Part shown: one piece after another, positions 9,833-19,723 of the stretch | Layout of the letters: the number at the start of each line of letters is the position of its first letter | How positions within the stretch are numbered: position 1 is the stretch's first letter | NCBI GenBank assembly: GCA_010909165.1 | Contig: VJWM01000179.1 | Coordinates: 372,001-436,000 of the forward strand | Source: Anthoceros angustus | Lineage: Eukaryota > Streptophyta > Anthocerotopsida > Anthocerotales > Anthocerotaceae | Reading direction: 5' to 3' | Length of the DNA: 64,000 nucleotides | Notes under the pieces: model-generated | Databases searched by the model: none | The model's input: the letters and a program-made list of their open reading frames with translations, nothing else | Told to the model about the DNA's origin: nothing | Position numbers and translations under genes: made by a program

Positions 9833-12800
9833 TCAAGGTGGTGGGTGAGCCCTTGTCGTTATTCCATTTCCGATTTGCATATGGTGGAGTTCAAATAGCT
9901 TGGTCTTTATGAGCTCTTGGGTTCTCACATAAAGCGTGCTCTCTCGCGTCAGGGCAAACCCATATGAAAGAATAAAGGTCTCCGCCAGCACAAGGCGATC
10001 GAGATGCTTCGGACGCTTCCGCCTTTGACGTAGAGCATTCTTGTCCGCACAGTTCGGTGGCAAAATCTCTTCGGGTATATAACGGCCTTCAAATGCATTG
10101 CTGTTCTCCGTAACCCACCATTGCACGACCAGTGCAGTTCGTCATCGAAATCTAGGTTCTCCACCGCAACCCAAAAGGCTGTTTTGGTCATCCGCCTCAC
10201 ATGCAACGGCAATCATATGGCCACGGATCTCGATCACATCTCCCTAACTGCACTTTCCCTTGCCCTTGCGCCTTGGGATATAATTACCAAGGTACATGCC
10301 TTGGCCCTACGCTCCATCGACCGAGAGAAGCAGAACATCCGGCACAAGGATGGTATCGCTATTTCGCTCAGCCTCTACCCGATTGTACCACTGCCATGGT
10401 ATCTCTAGCTCATGGTCGACGCCACTGGAGATTTTCGTACAGATCAGCGCTTGTGACTCCCAAAAGCCGTTCCACCATATCTTGTCGGCACTGGTAAGGT
10501 ACTTCTGCATCGGCTCTTCGAGTGCCTTCCTGATGCCATCCAATGATCTATGAGGGTTGGGATCTGGAGCTTTCCCATGTACTTGTAGTGCACACAGAGG
10601 TGCCCCACAGATGGGGGTTTCTGGGATGAGGCGAAGAAACTCAAGTCCCTCGTCGGGTTCCCAGTGAGGTGTGGTTGATAAATATTTGCCAAGCACTACA
10701 ACCATGGCCCCGCCTGCGCGTTCTTCCCTCGTGATTTTAAATTGATGTTGATAACTATGGTTGTTCAAACGTCCAAGCAGCATCCGTGCCCCTTTTACCC
10801 ATCCCAGAAGGCCATACATACCTGCTGAAATCCGCAACACCGGTAATCACTTTCACTTCTGGATTTGGGGTATACGCTTGTTCAATAAGCGTCATCAGAG
10901 TTGGTAGCGACATTGCCTTCTTATGTCTTAGACTTTTTGAAAAACAAGAGAACATTTGATCCACTAAATCATGGGTGTGCCCGACAAGAAGGAATCCAAC
11001 TTTAACCTTCTCGAATACCCGCTTCTTCACCAGCATACTCAGATATGCAAACAACAGCATATTCTTGTTCTCCCGCGCGGTGTTGTCCAATTGAAGGTAA
11101 AAGGTCTTTGGCAAGACACCGTCATAGTTGAGTATAATATTTTGAATAATATGTATCTTCAGGTTGGCATCATTGCGGATGTTCAGTTAGTTGACATACA
11201 CCTTCGTCTTCATCACATTATTGTATACCAAACAACCAACAACATGAACACGAATTAACCCATCGAAATCTTTGGAGGCCCCAGATATTATTTTAAAAGC
11301 GGGCCGACTTGGACATTCGGAAGTGCATCTTCCATAATGCGCAAAATGAGAGTGAGATACGTTTGACATCCCCGCTGCGTTCTTCCCTCGTGATTTTAAA
11401 TTGATGTTGATAACTATGGTTGTTCAAGCGTCCAAGCAGCATCCGTGCCCCTTTTACCCATCCAAGGCCATACATACCTTGAAATCCATAACACGGTAAT
11501 CACTTTCACTTGGATTTGGGGTATACGCTTGTTCAATAAGCGTCATCGAGTTAGTAGCGACATTGCCTTCTTATGTCTTAGACTTTTTGAAAAACAAGAG
11601 AACATTTGATCCACGAATCATGGGTGTGCCCGACAAGAAGGAATCCAACTTTAACCTTCTCGAATACCCGCTTCTTCACCAGCATACTCGGATATGCAAA
11701 CAACGATATTCTTGTTCTCTCGCGGTGTTGTCCAATTGAAGGTAAAGGTCTTTGGCAAGACACCGTCATAGTTGAGTATAATATCTTGAATAATATGTAT
11801 CGTCAGTTGGCATCATTGCGGATGTTCGGGTAGTTGACATACACCTTCGTCTTCATCACATTATTGTATACCAAACAACCAACAACATGAACACGAATTA
11901 ACCCATCGAAATCTTTGGAGCACATTTTGCGGGCTCGGATCTTGACATTCGAAGTGCATCTTCCATAATGCGCAAAATGAGAGTGAGATCGTTTGACATC
12001 CCCGCCTGCCACCTCCCGCTTGTAGTCTTGGAAGATCTCGCCTCAGATAGGAGTCGCAGTTGAACACCGCAACATTTGGCATGCGCTCCGCAGTTATCTT
12101 ACAAAATTGGTCCATCCAAGCAATGCATTCTAGCACATGGTCTTGCTTTGGACGGGCTTGGACCTTAATTTCTGATGACCATGGTGTGTTCCGGAGAACC
12201 CTGTTCGTCAGATCGTGATACCGTCTCCATCCAATGCAGAACACCTTGCGAAAACTTCAAACACAACATTGCGTTCTCCGGTCTCCGGAAAGGTAGTTGA
12301 TCACCTTTGTTGTGTCGGGATAGACTTGGACTGCCTCAAGCAGACTTTCCAAATACAGTTCCTGTTGCTCTCGACCCATTCCCAAGAAGCGATACCTGAG
12401 GTTTTCTATATGTTTCCTTCCAACTTTCAGCAAACACCCTTTGCTACAACAATGCGACGACCATGCACTCTGAACCTGCTCAGTAGAACACAACCTTTGC
12501 GCACGCTTCCACCGTCTGCTGGGATATTGCCGACGTTTTTGAGGGCTGGCCTGCACGAAAGTCTCCGACAAAGCTTTGGGATTGAAGTTTGCTCAAGTCC
12601 TCCAAAACCACCGTCAATGATGTCGCAATCTTCCGATGGAATGTGGAAACGCTCGTCTGCCGCATCGAGAATAGCCTGCCCCGAGAGCATCTTCTCGGCT
12701 GCGAGATCCACGCCCCGCCACTTCCTTGTTCCATGTCACAAAAGATTAGGCCTTGGGAAAGAAGAACTTCGTCATTCTCTAATGGAGTCGATCCATGACC

Positions 12801-12950
12801 ATTACCCGTTTTGGAATAGAAGCATCGCGTCGATCCATAATGAACCCGCGCGATGTCTCGATGCCCACTCTCCCGAGGCGATTTGAAACCGCTCCTACAA
12901 CTGTCTTCTACATTCCGCCGCCCGCAATCGAATGCCATGCCGCCTCGATT
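9833..12950 (-). pseudogene. DUF7869-type transposase-like gene, degraded
   Basis: Read on the minus strand, protein-like segments follow in order. They are: about 12,940-12,430 (ILDAADERFHIPSEDCDIID); 12,460-12,257 (LLKVGRKHIENLRYRFLGMG, then EVINYLSGD-like); 12,244-12,060 (WMDQFCKITAERMPNVAVFN); the diagnostic block 11,114-10,851 (LQLDNTARENKN, then GFLLVGHTHDLVDQMFSCFS); and a C-terminal region 10,760-9,833 (TREERAGGAMVVVLGKYLST, then ESTLYVRTQELIKTKLFEL). The LDNTxRENKN and LLVGHTHDxVDQ motifs are those I know from DUF7869 proteins of plants and oomycetes, thought to have an RNase-H-like fold; that is family knowledge from memory. I infer it is the element's transposase or a helper. Frameshifts are frequent and an internal 0.65-kb tandem duplication repeats the diagnostic block. 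Confidence 0.7.
10708..11999. repeat. Tandem duplication, units 662 and 630 bp
   Basis: 10,708-11,369 is repeated as 11,370-11,999. The word CCCCGCCTGC is present at the left start (10,708), at the junction (CCCCGCTGC, 11,370) and at the right end (12,000), which is the microhomology expected for a slippage or template-switch duplication. The unit contains the LDNTxRENKN block of the DUF7869-type gene. Confidence 0.85.
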
Positions 12951-13330
12951 TTGCCATATGTTTCAAGGGCTCTGCAGATGCTGGATGAAGGTACCCACAC
13001 GGTATGAGACAAGAATGTGAAAAAGGATAGTGGCCCCGTAATCCGAACGTTCAAATTAGGGGACTTCATGGTTGGACATGATGACAGCCGCCACAAAATA
13101 AACTCTCGCAACGGCAACCCGACGCCGACAAAGTTTAGTAAATCCCAGGTTACTTAACCCTTGGTTAAACAAGTCAGGGTTCAAGCCTAGTTAATTAACC
13201 ATGGTTCCATCTTAACCGAGGGCATCCTAAAAAACCGGAAGAGCCCGTTTTTAGGGTTTGCTCCACAGTTTTGGTGCGCAGCCATTTTATATCACCGTTT
13301 GCATCCAGGATTTGGGATTGTCTGGCGGCA
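12951..13330. promoter_or_regulatory. Divergent spacer between the two genes of the 9.9-kb element
   Basis: The leftward DUF7869-type gene and the rightward methyltransferase-type gene start on either side of this 0.4-kb stretch, so any promoters must lie here or overlap the first exons. It contains the palindrome-like run CCCAGGTTACTTAACCCTTG with GTTAAACAAG and TTAATTAACC near 13,145-13,200. No TATA box can be assigned with confidence. The promoter role is inferred from layout only. Confidence 0.3.
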
Positions 13331-13395
13331 TGTACCAAGCGATTGGAGGCAAGGATCGGTGGTGGGGAGTGAGCCGACAAGCGCCCGAATCTCGG
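13331..13395 (+). CDS. Possible first exon of the methyltransferase-type gene
   Basis: An ATG at 13,331 opens MYQAIGGKDRWWGVSRQAPE and runs to a good donor (CTCG|GTGAGC, 13,395/13,396). Spliced to the acceptor at 14,127 the frame stays open (RKQGGGSPSRVSE). The start is a guess: the frame is short and I recognise no motif. Confidence 0.35.
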
Positions 13396-14127
13396 TGAGC
13401 CTAATCTCGAGAGGCGTGGCCTGGGCGCGCCCAAGGCCCCGCCATGGCTGCGCCCAAGGCGCGCCACGGCCATGGCGCGCCTGGCGTGCATGGCGCGCCC
13501 AAGGGCGGCCATGGCGCCATGGCGGCCATGGGCGCCATGGGCCACCATGGGCGCGCCCAAGGGCGCCATGCGCCATGGGCGCCCAGGGGGTGCCCCTGCA
13601 TGCGCCATGGCGCCAAGGGCGCGCCCAGGCGTGCCTCGGGCGTGCCCAGGCGCCCATGGCGCCTGGCGCCCATGGCGCCCAGCGCCCAGGGGGTGCCCCT
13701 GGGCGCCAGGCGCCCATGGCTGGTCATGGGCGCGCCAAGGGCGCCATGGCGCCTGGCGCCCAGGGGCGCCCAGGCGCCCATGGCGCCTGGGCCTGGGCGC
13801 GCCCAGGGTGCCATGGGCGCGCCTGGGCGCGCCTGGCGCGCCCAGGCGTGCCAGGCATGCCGCGCGCCTGGGCGCCATGGCTCGCCATGGGCCATGGGCG
13901 TGCCCAAGGGCGTGCCCATGGCTGGTCATGGGCGCGCCCAAGGGGCTGCCATGGCCAAGGCGCGGCCTACAGCGCGCCTGGTCGGCTCAAGGGCGCCCAA
14001 TGGCGCCAAGGGCGTGCCCATGGCGCCCAAGGCGTGCCCTTGGGCTTCCACAAGCGCGCCCAAGGGCATGCCGAAGGATTCGGTGTTCATAATCTGATAC
14101 AATGAAAATGTTTTGGTGATTTGCAGG
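13396..14127 (+). repeat. Predicted intron filled by a GGCGCGCC/CCATGG palindromic array
   Basis: It is bounded by GTGAGC at 13,396 and TTGGTGATTTGCAG ending at 14,127. From about 13,425 to 14,070 the DNA is a shuffled mosaic of GGCGCGCC, GGCGCC, GCCATGGC, CCCAGG and CCATGGGC words, almost without TA steps. Because stop codons need TA (or TGA), frames of 140-268 codons are open on both strands. These are not genes. Confidence 0.75.
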
Positions 14128-17100
14128 AAACAGGGTGGAGGCTCTCCCTCGAGAGTCTCTGAAACGTGTGTTCTCGCAGGATTCTGCAAGAATCATCACC
14201 GACCTTCTCGAGAATGCGAAATAGCAGGTTGGTGCCCCTTAAATTGTATTCTCTACGGACAGTTGCTAACATGTGGCCGATTTTCATTCCTGCGTGTTTT
14301 TGATTCCAGATATGTCAAGTAGTGGGAGAAAAGTCCGTGAAGCACGCCAACGTAGTGGACCATCCTCCCGAACCTCCTCAAGCGAACGATGCATGTGCCG
14401 AGGCAAGGGGCTGGAAACGGGAAGGCAGGGGGTGATGGCATGGTGGTGCAGAAACCCAAGGCTGTGGAATCACAAGCAGATTGCACATGGGCACTCACAA
14501 GGGAAGAGTGGAGCGTCCCAAGGGGCTTCAGAAGGGAAGAAGAGGTTGGGGAAGGGAGCATCTGGGTTAGCTGAAGATAGTACCCAGACATTGTTTGACG
14601 AATTAGGCATTGTTCTAGGCACTACGCTCGAGAACCCTTTCACTTCGCGAGAAAGGACTGCCTTGAAGGAGATATGCGTGCATCTTCCTGAACAGGGTCT
14701 ACTTGACAAGGAATGGTGCATCCATGAAGAAGGTACTGATTCCACTGTGCCAACTTTGATCCAATCCTGTTATGGGTCAATGGATACATGGACGTGTTGA
14801 AGACACAAGATAGTGGTGGGCTACATTCTATGGGCTTGAAGTGCAAGTCGATCAAATGTGAGAGTGAAGCTTTTGATCCGCACTATGAAAGAGAAGTTTT
14901 ACATGAAGACTTCTAATTGTCATCGGATGCTTGTCTTGAGCGCGGACAAGTTGATTGCGAGACGACACACGACCGAGAGGACTTGACGCTCTTACACTAG
15001 ACAAGGTGAGCTTGTTTCTATGTTTTCGTTCTAACTGAGTGGTTTGAAGGATGAGTTGTCAGTTACCTCCTCAATGACCTGTACACGTGGACTGGTGCGC
15101 GCACCGCCTCCCGGGGCCCATGGTGCGCGCGCGCACCGCCTCCCTCCCGCCTCCCGGGGCCCATGGTGCGCGCATGTGCGCGCACTGCTCCTCCCTCCCG
15201 CCTGGTGCGCGCAGCCAGCCTGAGGCGCACAAGTGCGCGCACCAAGCTCATGGTGCGCGCGGTGCGCATGGTGCGCGCGCGCGCACCCCTCTCGCGCACA
15301 TGTGCGCGCGGTGCGCGCGCGCGCACCGCCATCCCGCCTCCGGCGCTGGTGCGCGCGCGCGCGCACCAAGCCCCCCAGACAGTGCGCGCACAAGTGCGCG
15401 CACCGCCTCTACCCTCCCTTGGCTCAGAGGGGCGGTGCGCGCGCACGCGCGCACCATGCCCCTACAGCGGCTGCGCTCATGTGCGCGCACCTGGCCGCCG
15501 GCCGGTGCTTGTGAAGTTGTCTTCCATTGTTCAATTTTTGCCGGGATGGTAATCCTCTTCTGGTTTTTTCTTCACAGACGTTTGTGAATGCCCTGACGTT
15601 TCTCCGCAAAGAGATCGTAGTTGGCTTAATTATGACAAAGATGGCCGACGAAGCAGTGGGTGGTCAACCTATTGTGGAGAAGGCGGAAGGAAGACTACCG
15701 CAATTTGCAACATTTGCTAAGCCGCCGTCTGCAAATGCTATGGAGGAAGAACTATCGAGAAGACTCCATGGACCAAGATACCGAAGGTATGAAGCGCCCG
15801 GATAGAGAGGTTGAGGATGAAGCAGATCGTGGGGATCGCGAAGAGGGGGGAGCAGATGATGAGGAGGCGGATGTTGAAGCCGTGGGTTTGAACGCCCAAG
15901 CTGAGATGAATAGGAATGAGGAGACCCAAAGTGAGGGACTATCCAAACGGTCCTCAAATGCATCCAAAAATCAGTTGTTTTTGCCATCAGCTAAACAAAT
16001 ATTGAAGAGTCTAGAAAACATCCGCCAGGTATCTGAAGGCGAAAGAGCAAAGGGATATATCGTCGAAAGAGAAGAAGGCAGGAAGAAAGGCCAGAACAGA
16101 ACCCAAGACGAGGACACAGAGGAGGATCTTCAGGAAATTGTTCGAGACTCGCCTGTGAAAAAGAAAGGCAAGGGCAACAGCGTGAAGAGGGCTACGCATA
16201 CCGACGTGGACAATAGTCCGGCAACTGGGCGAGTGATTACAAAAGCAGTGATGACAGACAACGATAGAGTGGAGCGGGCGCAGCAGAACAGGGATCCTCT
16301 CAACCAAATCCGGGAGTCAGCACACAAGAAGAGATGCATCCCTCACACGGACATGGTTGCCATCACCAAGCTGAGAAGCGCTGATTATTTAACCCGAGAT
16401 GCTCAAATCAAGAGTAGATGAGTCTTGGGAAAACATCTTCTCCGAGAAATAAAAAGGGACCAAAGGCAAGAAGGAGTACTTCCTCCTTTGTATGATAGAC
16501 CCAAGAGAGTGCCCAAGATCACTACGATAAGGATAAGTCAAGAAACAACAATACACTATGGGAGTGTTAGGAGGAAATCACGCTTCTATGCTTTCCGAGA
16601 CTATATGCCGAGGACGGAGAATTCGCACTACCAATATATGGAAGCCCATATCTATGCCGGGTTGACGAAGCCGAGATGAGATGTTTGGCAAGCGGATCAC
16701 AATGTAAAGGCCCAGTGAAGCGGATGTCCTTCATCGAGCAAGTTCGATACATCCACGATGAGATGAAGATTGCGGCTGCGGATGGCGTTAACATTACTAT
16801 GGACTGGAAATACTGCGGGGATGCTCGGCGTGATCGGGGATGCCGCATCGTGAAGATATGCAGTTGGTAGACCGAAACTGCGTGCTCGTGCAGTCTCCGG
16901 CGCATGTCTGGGATAGGGTGGATGAAGTATTCGACCTTTGGGAGAAAGGCGAGCTACCGGAGCAGGGAAACCGCAAAAAAGGCAGCAAAAGAGGAAAATC
17001 CAAACGTGGCGGCCCTGAACCTGAACCAGCAGTGCGAGATCCGAATCTTATTGTAAAGCCAATGCATGCGACGAACTGGCGGGTGTTCCAGGGAATGCCT

Positions 17101-17325
17101 CCGGGAGAGGCTGGCGAACGGATTATGCTATCAGCACTGGAGAAAGTAATTCAGGGAGAGTTAAGCGTGAGCGGCATGAAGACGTGGATCATAAAGGCAA
17201 AAAAGTTAAATGTGATACAAACATTGCTCGGGTTTACGGTGTCGTCATTTGCGAGAGGTTGAGAGAGTACCCACGGCACGGGGCGGATGATATCGCAAAG
17301 TTTCAACCGGTTTTCGACCACATCG
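14128..17325 (+). pseudogene. Methyltransferase-type gene, N-terminal charged region, degraded
   Basis: Exon-like segments occur in order. 14,128-14,226 is followed by an acceptor TTTGATTCCAG at 14,309. 14,310-14,800 is a basic Ser/Gly-rich tract, then TLFDELGIVLGTTLENPFTS. Another exon ends at ACAAG|GTGAGC (15,005). A large intron of 15,006-15,577 follows. 15,578-16,421 includes an acidic stretch (EVEDEADRGDREEGGADDEE), then KSLENIRQVSEGERAKGYIV. 16,320-16,680 is a conserved block (IRESAHKKRCIPHTDMVAI, DYLTRDAQIK). 16,710-17,325 includes DRNCVLVQSPAHVWDRVDEV and a basic linker. Frames shift between segments. The 16.3-kb block has a paralogue at 58,120-58,380. Role unknown: possibly DNA or partner binding ahead of the catalytic domain. 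Confidence 0.55.
15006..15577 (+). repeat. Predicted intron filled by a GTGCGCGCAC array
   Basis: It has donor ACAAG|GTGAGCTTG at 15,006 and acceptor TTTTTTCTTCACAG at 15,577. About 15,085-15,500 consists of dozens of GTGCGCGCAC-type palindromes, (GC)n/(TG)n runs and CCTCCCGCCTCCCGG spacers. Alternating purine-pyrimidine tracts of this kind favour Z-DNA and cruciforms. Open frames across it on both strands are compositional. Confidence 0.8.
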
Positions 17326-17437
17326 TAAGTTATTCTCGCTACATCGGCATTATGGATTAGGTGCGCGCACTTGTTTGCGCATCCCCATCATTGTCAAATT
17401 TCACAATGCTTTTTTGGTACTCGCACACTTTGAAGCA
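17326..17437 (+). other. Predicted intron in methyltransferase-type gene
   Basis: GTAAGT at 17,326 and CTTTGAAGCAG at 17,437 bound a 112-bp intron between FQPVFDHI and AEEYKEKVIPDSF. It contains GGTGCGCGCACTTGTTTGCG, an echo of the GTGCGCGCAC array in the upstream intron. Confidence 0.55.
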
Positions 17438-18678
17438 GGCAGAAGAGTACAAAGAAAAAGTCATTCCAGATAGCTTCAAAGAGCATATCAACGCAGCAAG
17501 GAACTGGAAGAGGGTGGAAGACCTTCAGAGAGAATTAGCAGAGGAGGACAATGATGCTAAACTATCCACGTTCCAAGTCCCAAAAAGCAAACAGAAAGTC
17601 AGGTACCAAGTAATTACTGGTGATATTCGCGAAATGGCCGGCTATCTTGGAAAGCGGGAATACAAACTGCTGGTTGTTGATTTGCCAAGAGGGAATGTGT
17701 AATCGGATCGAGATGACATCCAAGATTATGAAAAATCATGGATGGGTTCATGACGAACGGCCGCAAAACCTTTCGAGTGGTATTCATGCATGGTCCGGAT
17801 CGATGCAGACGTTCGAATGCGCCTGAAATGGTGTGCGCGGGGGGGTGTGTATACCATGGTGTGGGAGAAAGATAATTTAATTGCAGATGAAGGTCTATAT
17901 GAGAATTGTGAATATTTTACAGTAGGGTATGGTGTCCACCCTACCGTCGAAGATATGAGGAAATGCAGTGCGCTGTGCAACAGTGCATCAGGGGAGATTG
18001 GAGCCATGCCCGCTTTCATTAGACACAGCGCCGTCGTGAAGAAACTTTTGAATGTGTCAAACGATGGACATGTTGTAAACCCTTACCAGAAACCAATAGG
18101 GCTTATGGTTCTGCTTTATGACCTTTTCACGGAGAGAGGGGAGTGGGTAATAGATGGGTGCTCCAGGAGCGGCAGTGGTATACAGATTATTGGAAGGCCG
18201 CAATTGCATCGCCATCGACTGTGAGCAAAGAAGCACCATTTTCATTGATCGGATAATGGGGCATGAGGTTTTCCGATGAGGAAGAAGACAACCAAGCCAC
18301 ATAAGCGAGGGCATCCGGTTTTCGCAAAGGAGTTAGCAGCGGAAGGTCTATCAAGTCGAGGCGCTTCTTCATTTAACTCATGGCACTTCCGCTCCCATCG
18401 ATCTTGATTTGAGTCAATCCCAGGGACCACAGAAGAAAAAGGAGAAAGCAACAACGAAAGAATCAAAAACACCAAAGAAGCGAGTCGATGAGCAAGAAAC
18501 AGCCCCAGCGGTGAAGGATCCCACTTGGGACATTCAGCATTTACAGACGTTTGGCATGGGCGGATTTATAGGGGCAAACCCAACAGATCAAAATCTTGCG
18601 GTTCACGATCCTCGCCTACAGTCTATCAACGATGACATTATTGTCCCGAGATCAGAAACACAAACGTTTGAGGAGTAA
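17438..18678 (+). pseudogene. Beta-class DNA N6/N4 methyltransferase domain, degraded
   Basis: The segments match the order of beta-class amino-methyltransferases (N6_N4_Mtase family), where the DPPY motif precedes the SAM-binding motif. YKLLVVDLPRG near 17,665-17,695 is in the DPPY position, with DLPRG in place of DPPYG. VWEKDNLIADEGLYENCEYF follows near 17,859-17,920. NPYQKPIGLMVLLYDLF near 18,079-18,127 resembles HPTQKP. ERGEWVIDGCSRSGSG near 18,131-18,178 resembles GDxVLDPFxGSGTT. After a frameshift, GRNCIAIDCEQRSTIFIDRI near 18,195-18,257 matches the following GRxxIGIE strand. A lysine-rich tail (18,409-18,678) ends at a TAA. Stops and frameshifts make this copy inactive as read. Alpha or gamma class is less likely given the motif order. 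Target base and specificity cannot be read from sequence. Confidence 0.65.
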
Positions 18679-18770
18679 CCTGATTGAGAATGTGAACATA
18701 AATTAGGGTTTGGCGGTGTAGGCGGCGCATGTTTGCGCATTTAACCGTAATATTTTTCCTGATATACACA

Positions 18771-18787
18771 AGTCCACAAGGTGGACT
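18771..18787. other. Hairpin palindrome downstream of the methyltransferase-type gene
   Basis: AGTCCACAAGGTGGACT is a 7-bp-arm inverted repeat about 95 bp after the stop codon and before the right TIR. It is repeated at 19,511-19,527 by the tandem duplication. It may be a 3' RNA hairpin or a subterminal protein-binding site; neither is shown. Confidence 0.4.
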
Positions 18788-18958
18788 ACGGTTTCATGCT
18801 GTCATTATTGCTGTGCATTTCAATAACACACATTATGTGAAAGCAACTGCTTCTTCGTTATAGGGAAAACACGAGGGTTTGCTACATAATAGCCGATTTG
18901 TGTTCGGATTTTGCATGGCGCAAAAAGGAGTCCATCCTTAGACATGTGCAAGAAGGGG

Positions 18959-18993
18959 TTACTGGAGAAACCCCTTTCTACCCAGACGCTGTT
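18959..18993 (-). repeat. Right 35-bp TIR of the 9.9-kb transposon
   Basis: Inverted copy of 9,069-9,103, followed by CTAT. A second, degraded copy of this end (about 19,698-19,723) exists because the junction was later tandemly duplicated. Confidence 0.9.
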
Positions 18994-19397
18994 CTATGCA
19001 TTGGCATAATGACCAGGTTTCGATTTTTTGTCCTGGTGTTCTATAGGAGGATGGGTCCAATTGATGCACAGGATCCGGCTGCTAACATCGACAAATACTA
19101 TCACTTCTACATCAGTGATGATATGGTCCACGATACATTGTTTGTACAGCACTGCCTCATGTTGCATTGGCAGTGGATGCTTGATTCTGGGTTTCCTGTG
19201 CCCCGGGAACATTGGTGTTGGTCGGATTGGGCAGCTAGTCAATTTAAAGCTTGTAGGCTTTCTTACTTTGTTGCTCGTTACCCTAGCTTGACTGGGGTTG
19301 CAAGATGCTATGGTCGTTTTTGGCTAAGGGGCATGGCAAAGGCGAACATGACGAGCAGTGCAATCTTGAAAAGGGCATTGCGGTCGCAGAGTCCTCT
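18994..19397 (+). pseudogene. Gene X, C-terminal catalytic-like segment, copy 1
   Basis: The gene resumes at CTATGCATTGGCATAATGACCA. The coding frame gives FYRRMGPIDAQDPAANIDKY, YHFYISDDMVHDTLFVQHC, WCWSDWAASQFKACRLSYFV, ARYPSLTG and AILKRAL. Intact relatives, as represented by the second copy and recollection, read SDG..QFK and GHGKGEHDGAGA. Here the latter is frameshifted (GMAKANMTSS). I take the D of SDG and the acidic residue of GKGE as the second and third positions of a DDE-like site; this is inference. Confidence 0.65.
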
Positions 19398-19723
19398 CCG
19401 AGATCGAAACACAAACGCTTGAGGAGTAACGATTGAGAATGTGAACATAAATTAGGGTTTGGCGGTGGCGCGTACATGTTTTTCGCCGTAATATTTTTCC
19501 GATATACACAAGTCCACAAGGTGGACTACGGTTTCATCTTGTCATTATTGCTGTACATTTCAATAACACACATTATGTGAAAGCAATCGCTTCTTCGTTA
19601 TAGGAAAACACGAGGGTTTGCTACATAATAGCCGATTTGTGTTCGGATTTTGCATGGCGCAAAAGGGTCCATCCTTAGACATGTGCAAGAAGGGGTTCTT
19701 GGAGAAACCCTTTCTACCCAGAT

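Larger units (their letters stand above)
9069..18993 (+). mobile_element. 9.9-kb TIR transposon carrying DUF7869-like and DNA methyltransferase-like genes
   Basis: The ends are 35-bp inverted repeats, 9,069-9,103 and 18,959-18,993, identical except one position (CCGG versus CCAG). CTAT flanks both ends (9,065-9,068 and 18,994-18,997), a 4-bp target duplication. The insertion splits gene X between NEIQS and MHWHNDQV. The minus-strand gene X copy at about 30,695-30,730 reads NEIQSM uninterrupted, which supplies the empty site. Inside are a leftward DUF7869-type gene (9,833-12,950) and a rightward methyltransferase-type gene (13,331-18,678), divergent from a shared spacer near 13 kb. Only about 300 bp separate the methyltransferase stop codon from the right end. 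I do not recognise the superfamily. Both genes are broken, so this copy is probably immobile. Confidence 0.8.

Noticed and set aside
13195-14105. Overlapping frames of 140-268 codons on both strands
   Set aside because: They lie in a palindromic GC-rich array almost lacking TA; openness in all frames follows from composition, and the array sits in a predicted intron.
15031-15609. Arg/Ala/His-rich frames on both strands
   Set aside because: GTGCGCGCAC array within a predicted intron.
18959-18985. Stand-alone hairpin (GGTTACTGGAGAAACC)
   Set aside because: Explained as the inner part of the right TIR of the 9.9-kb transposon.
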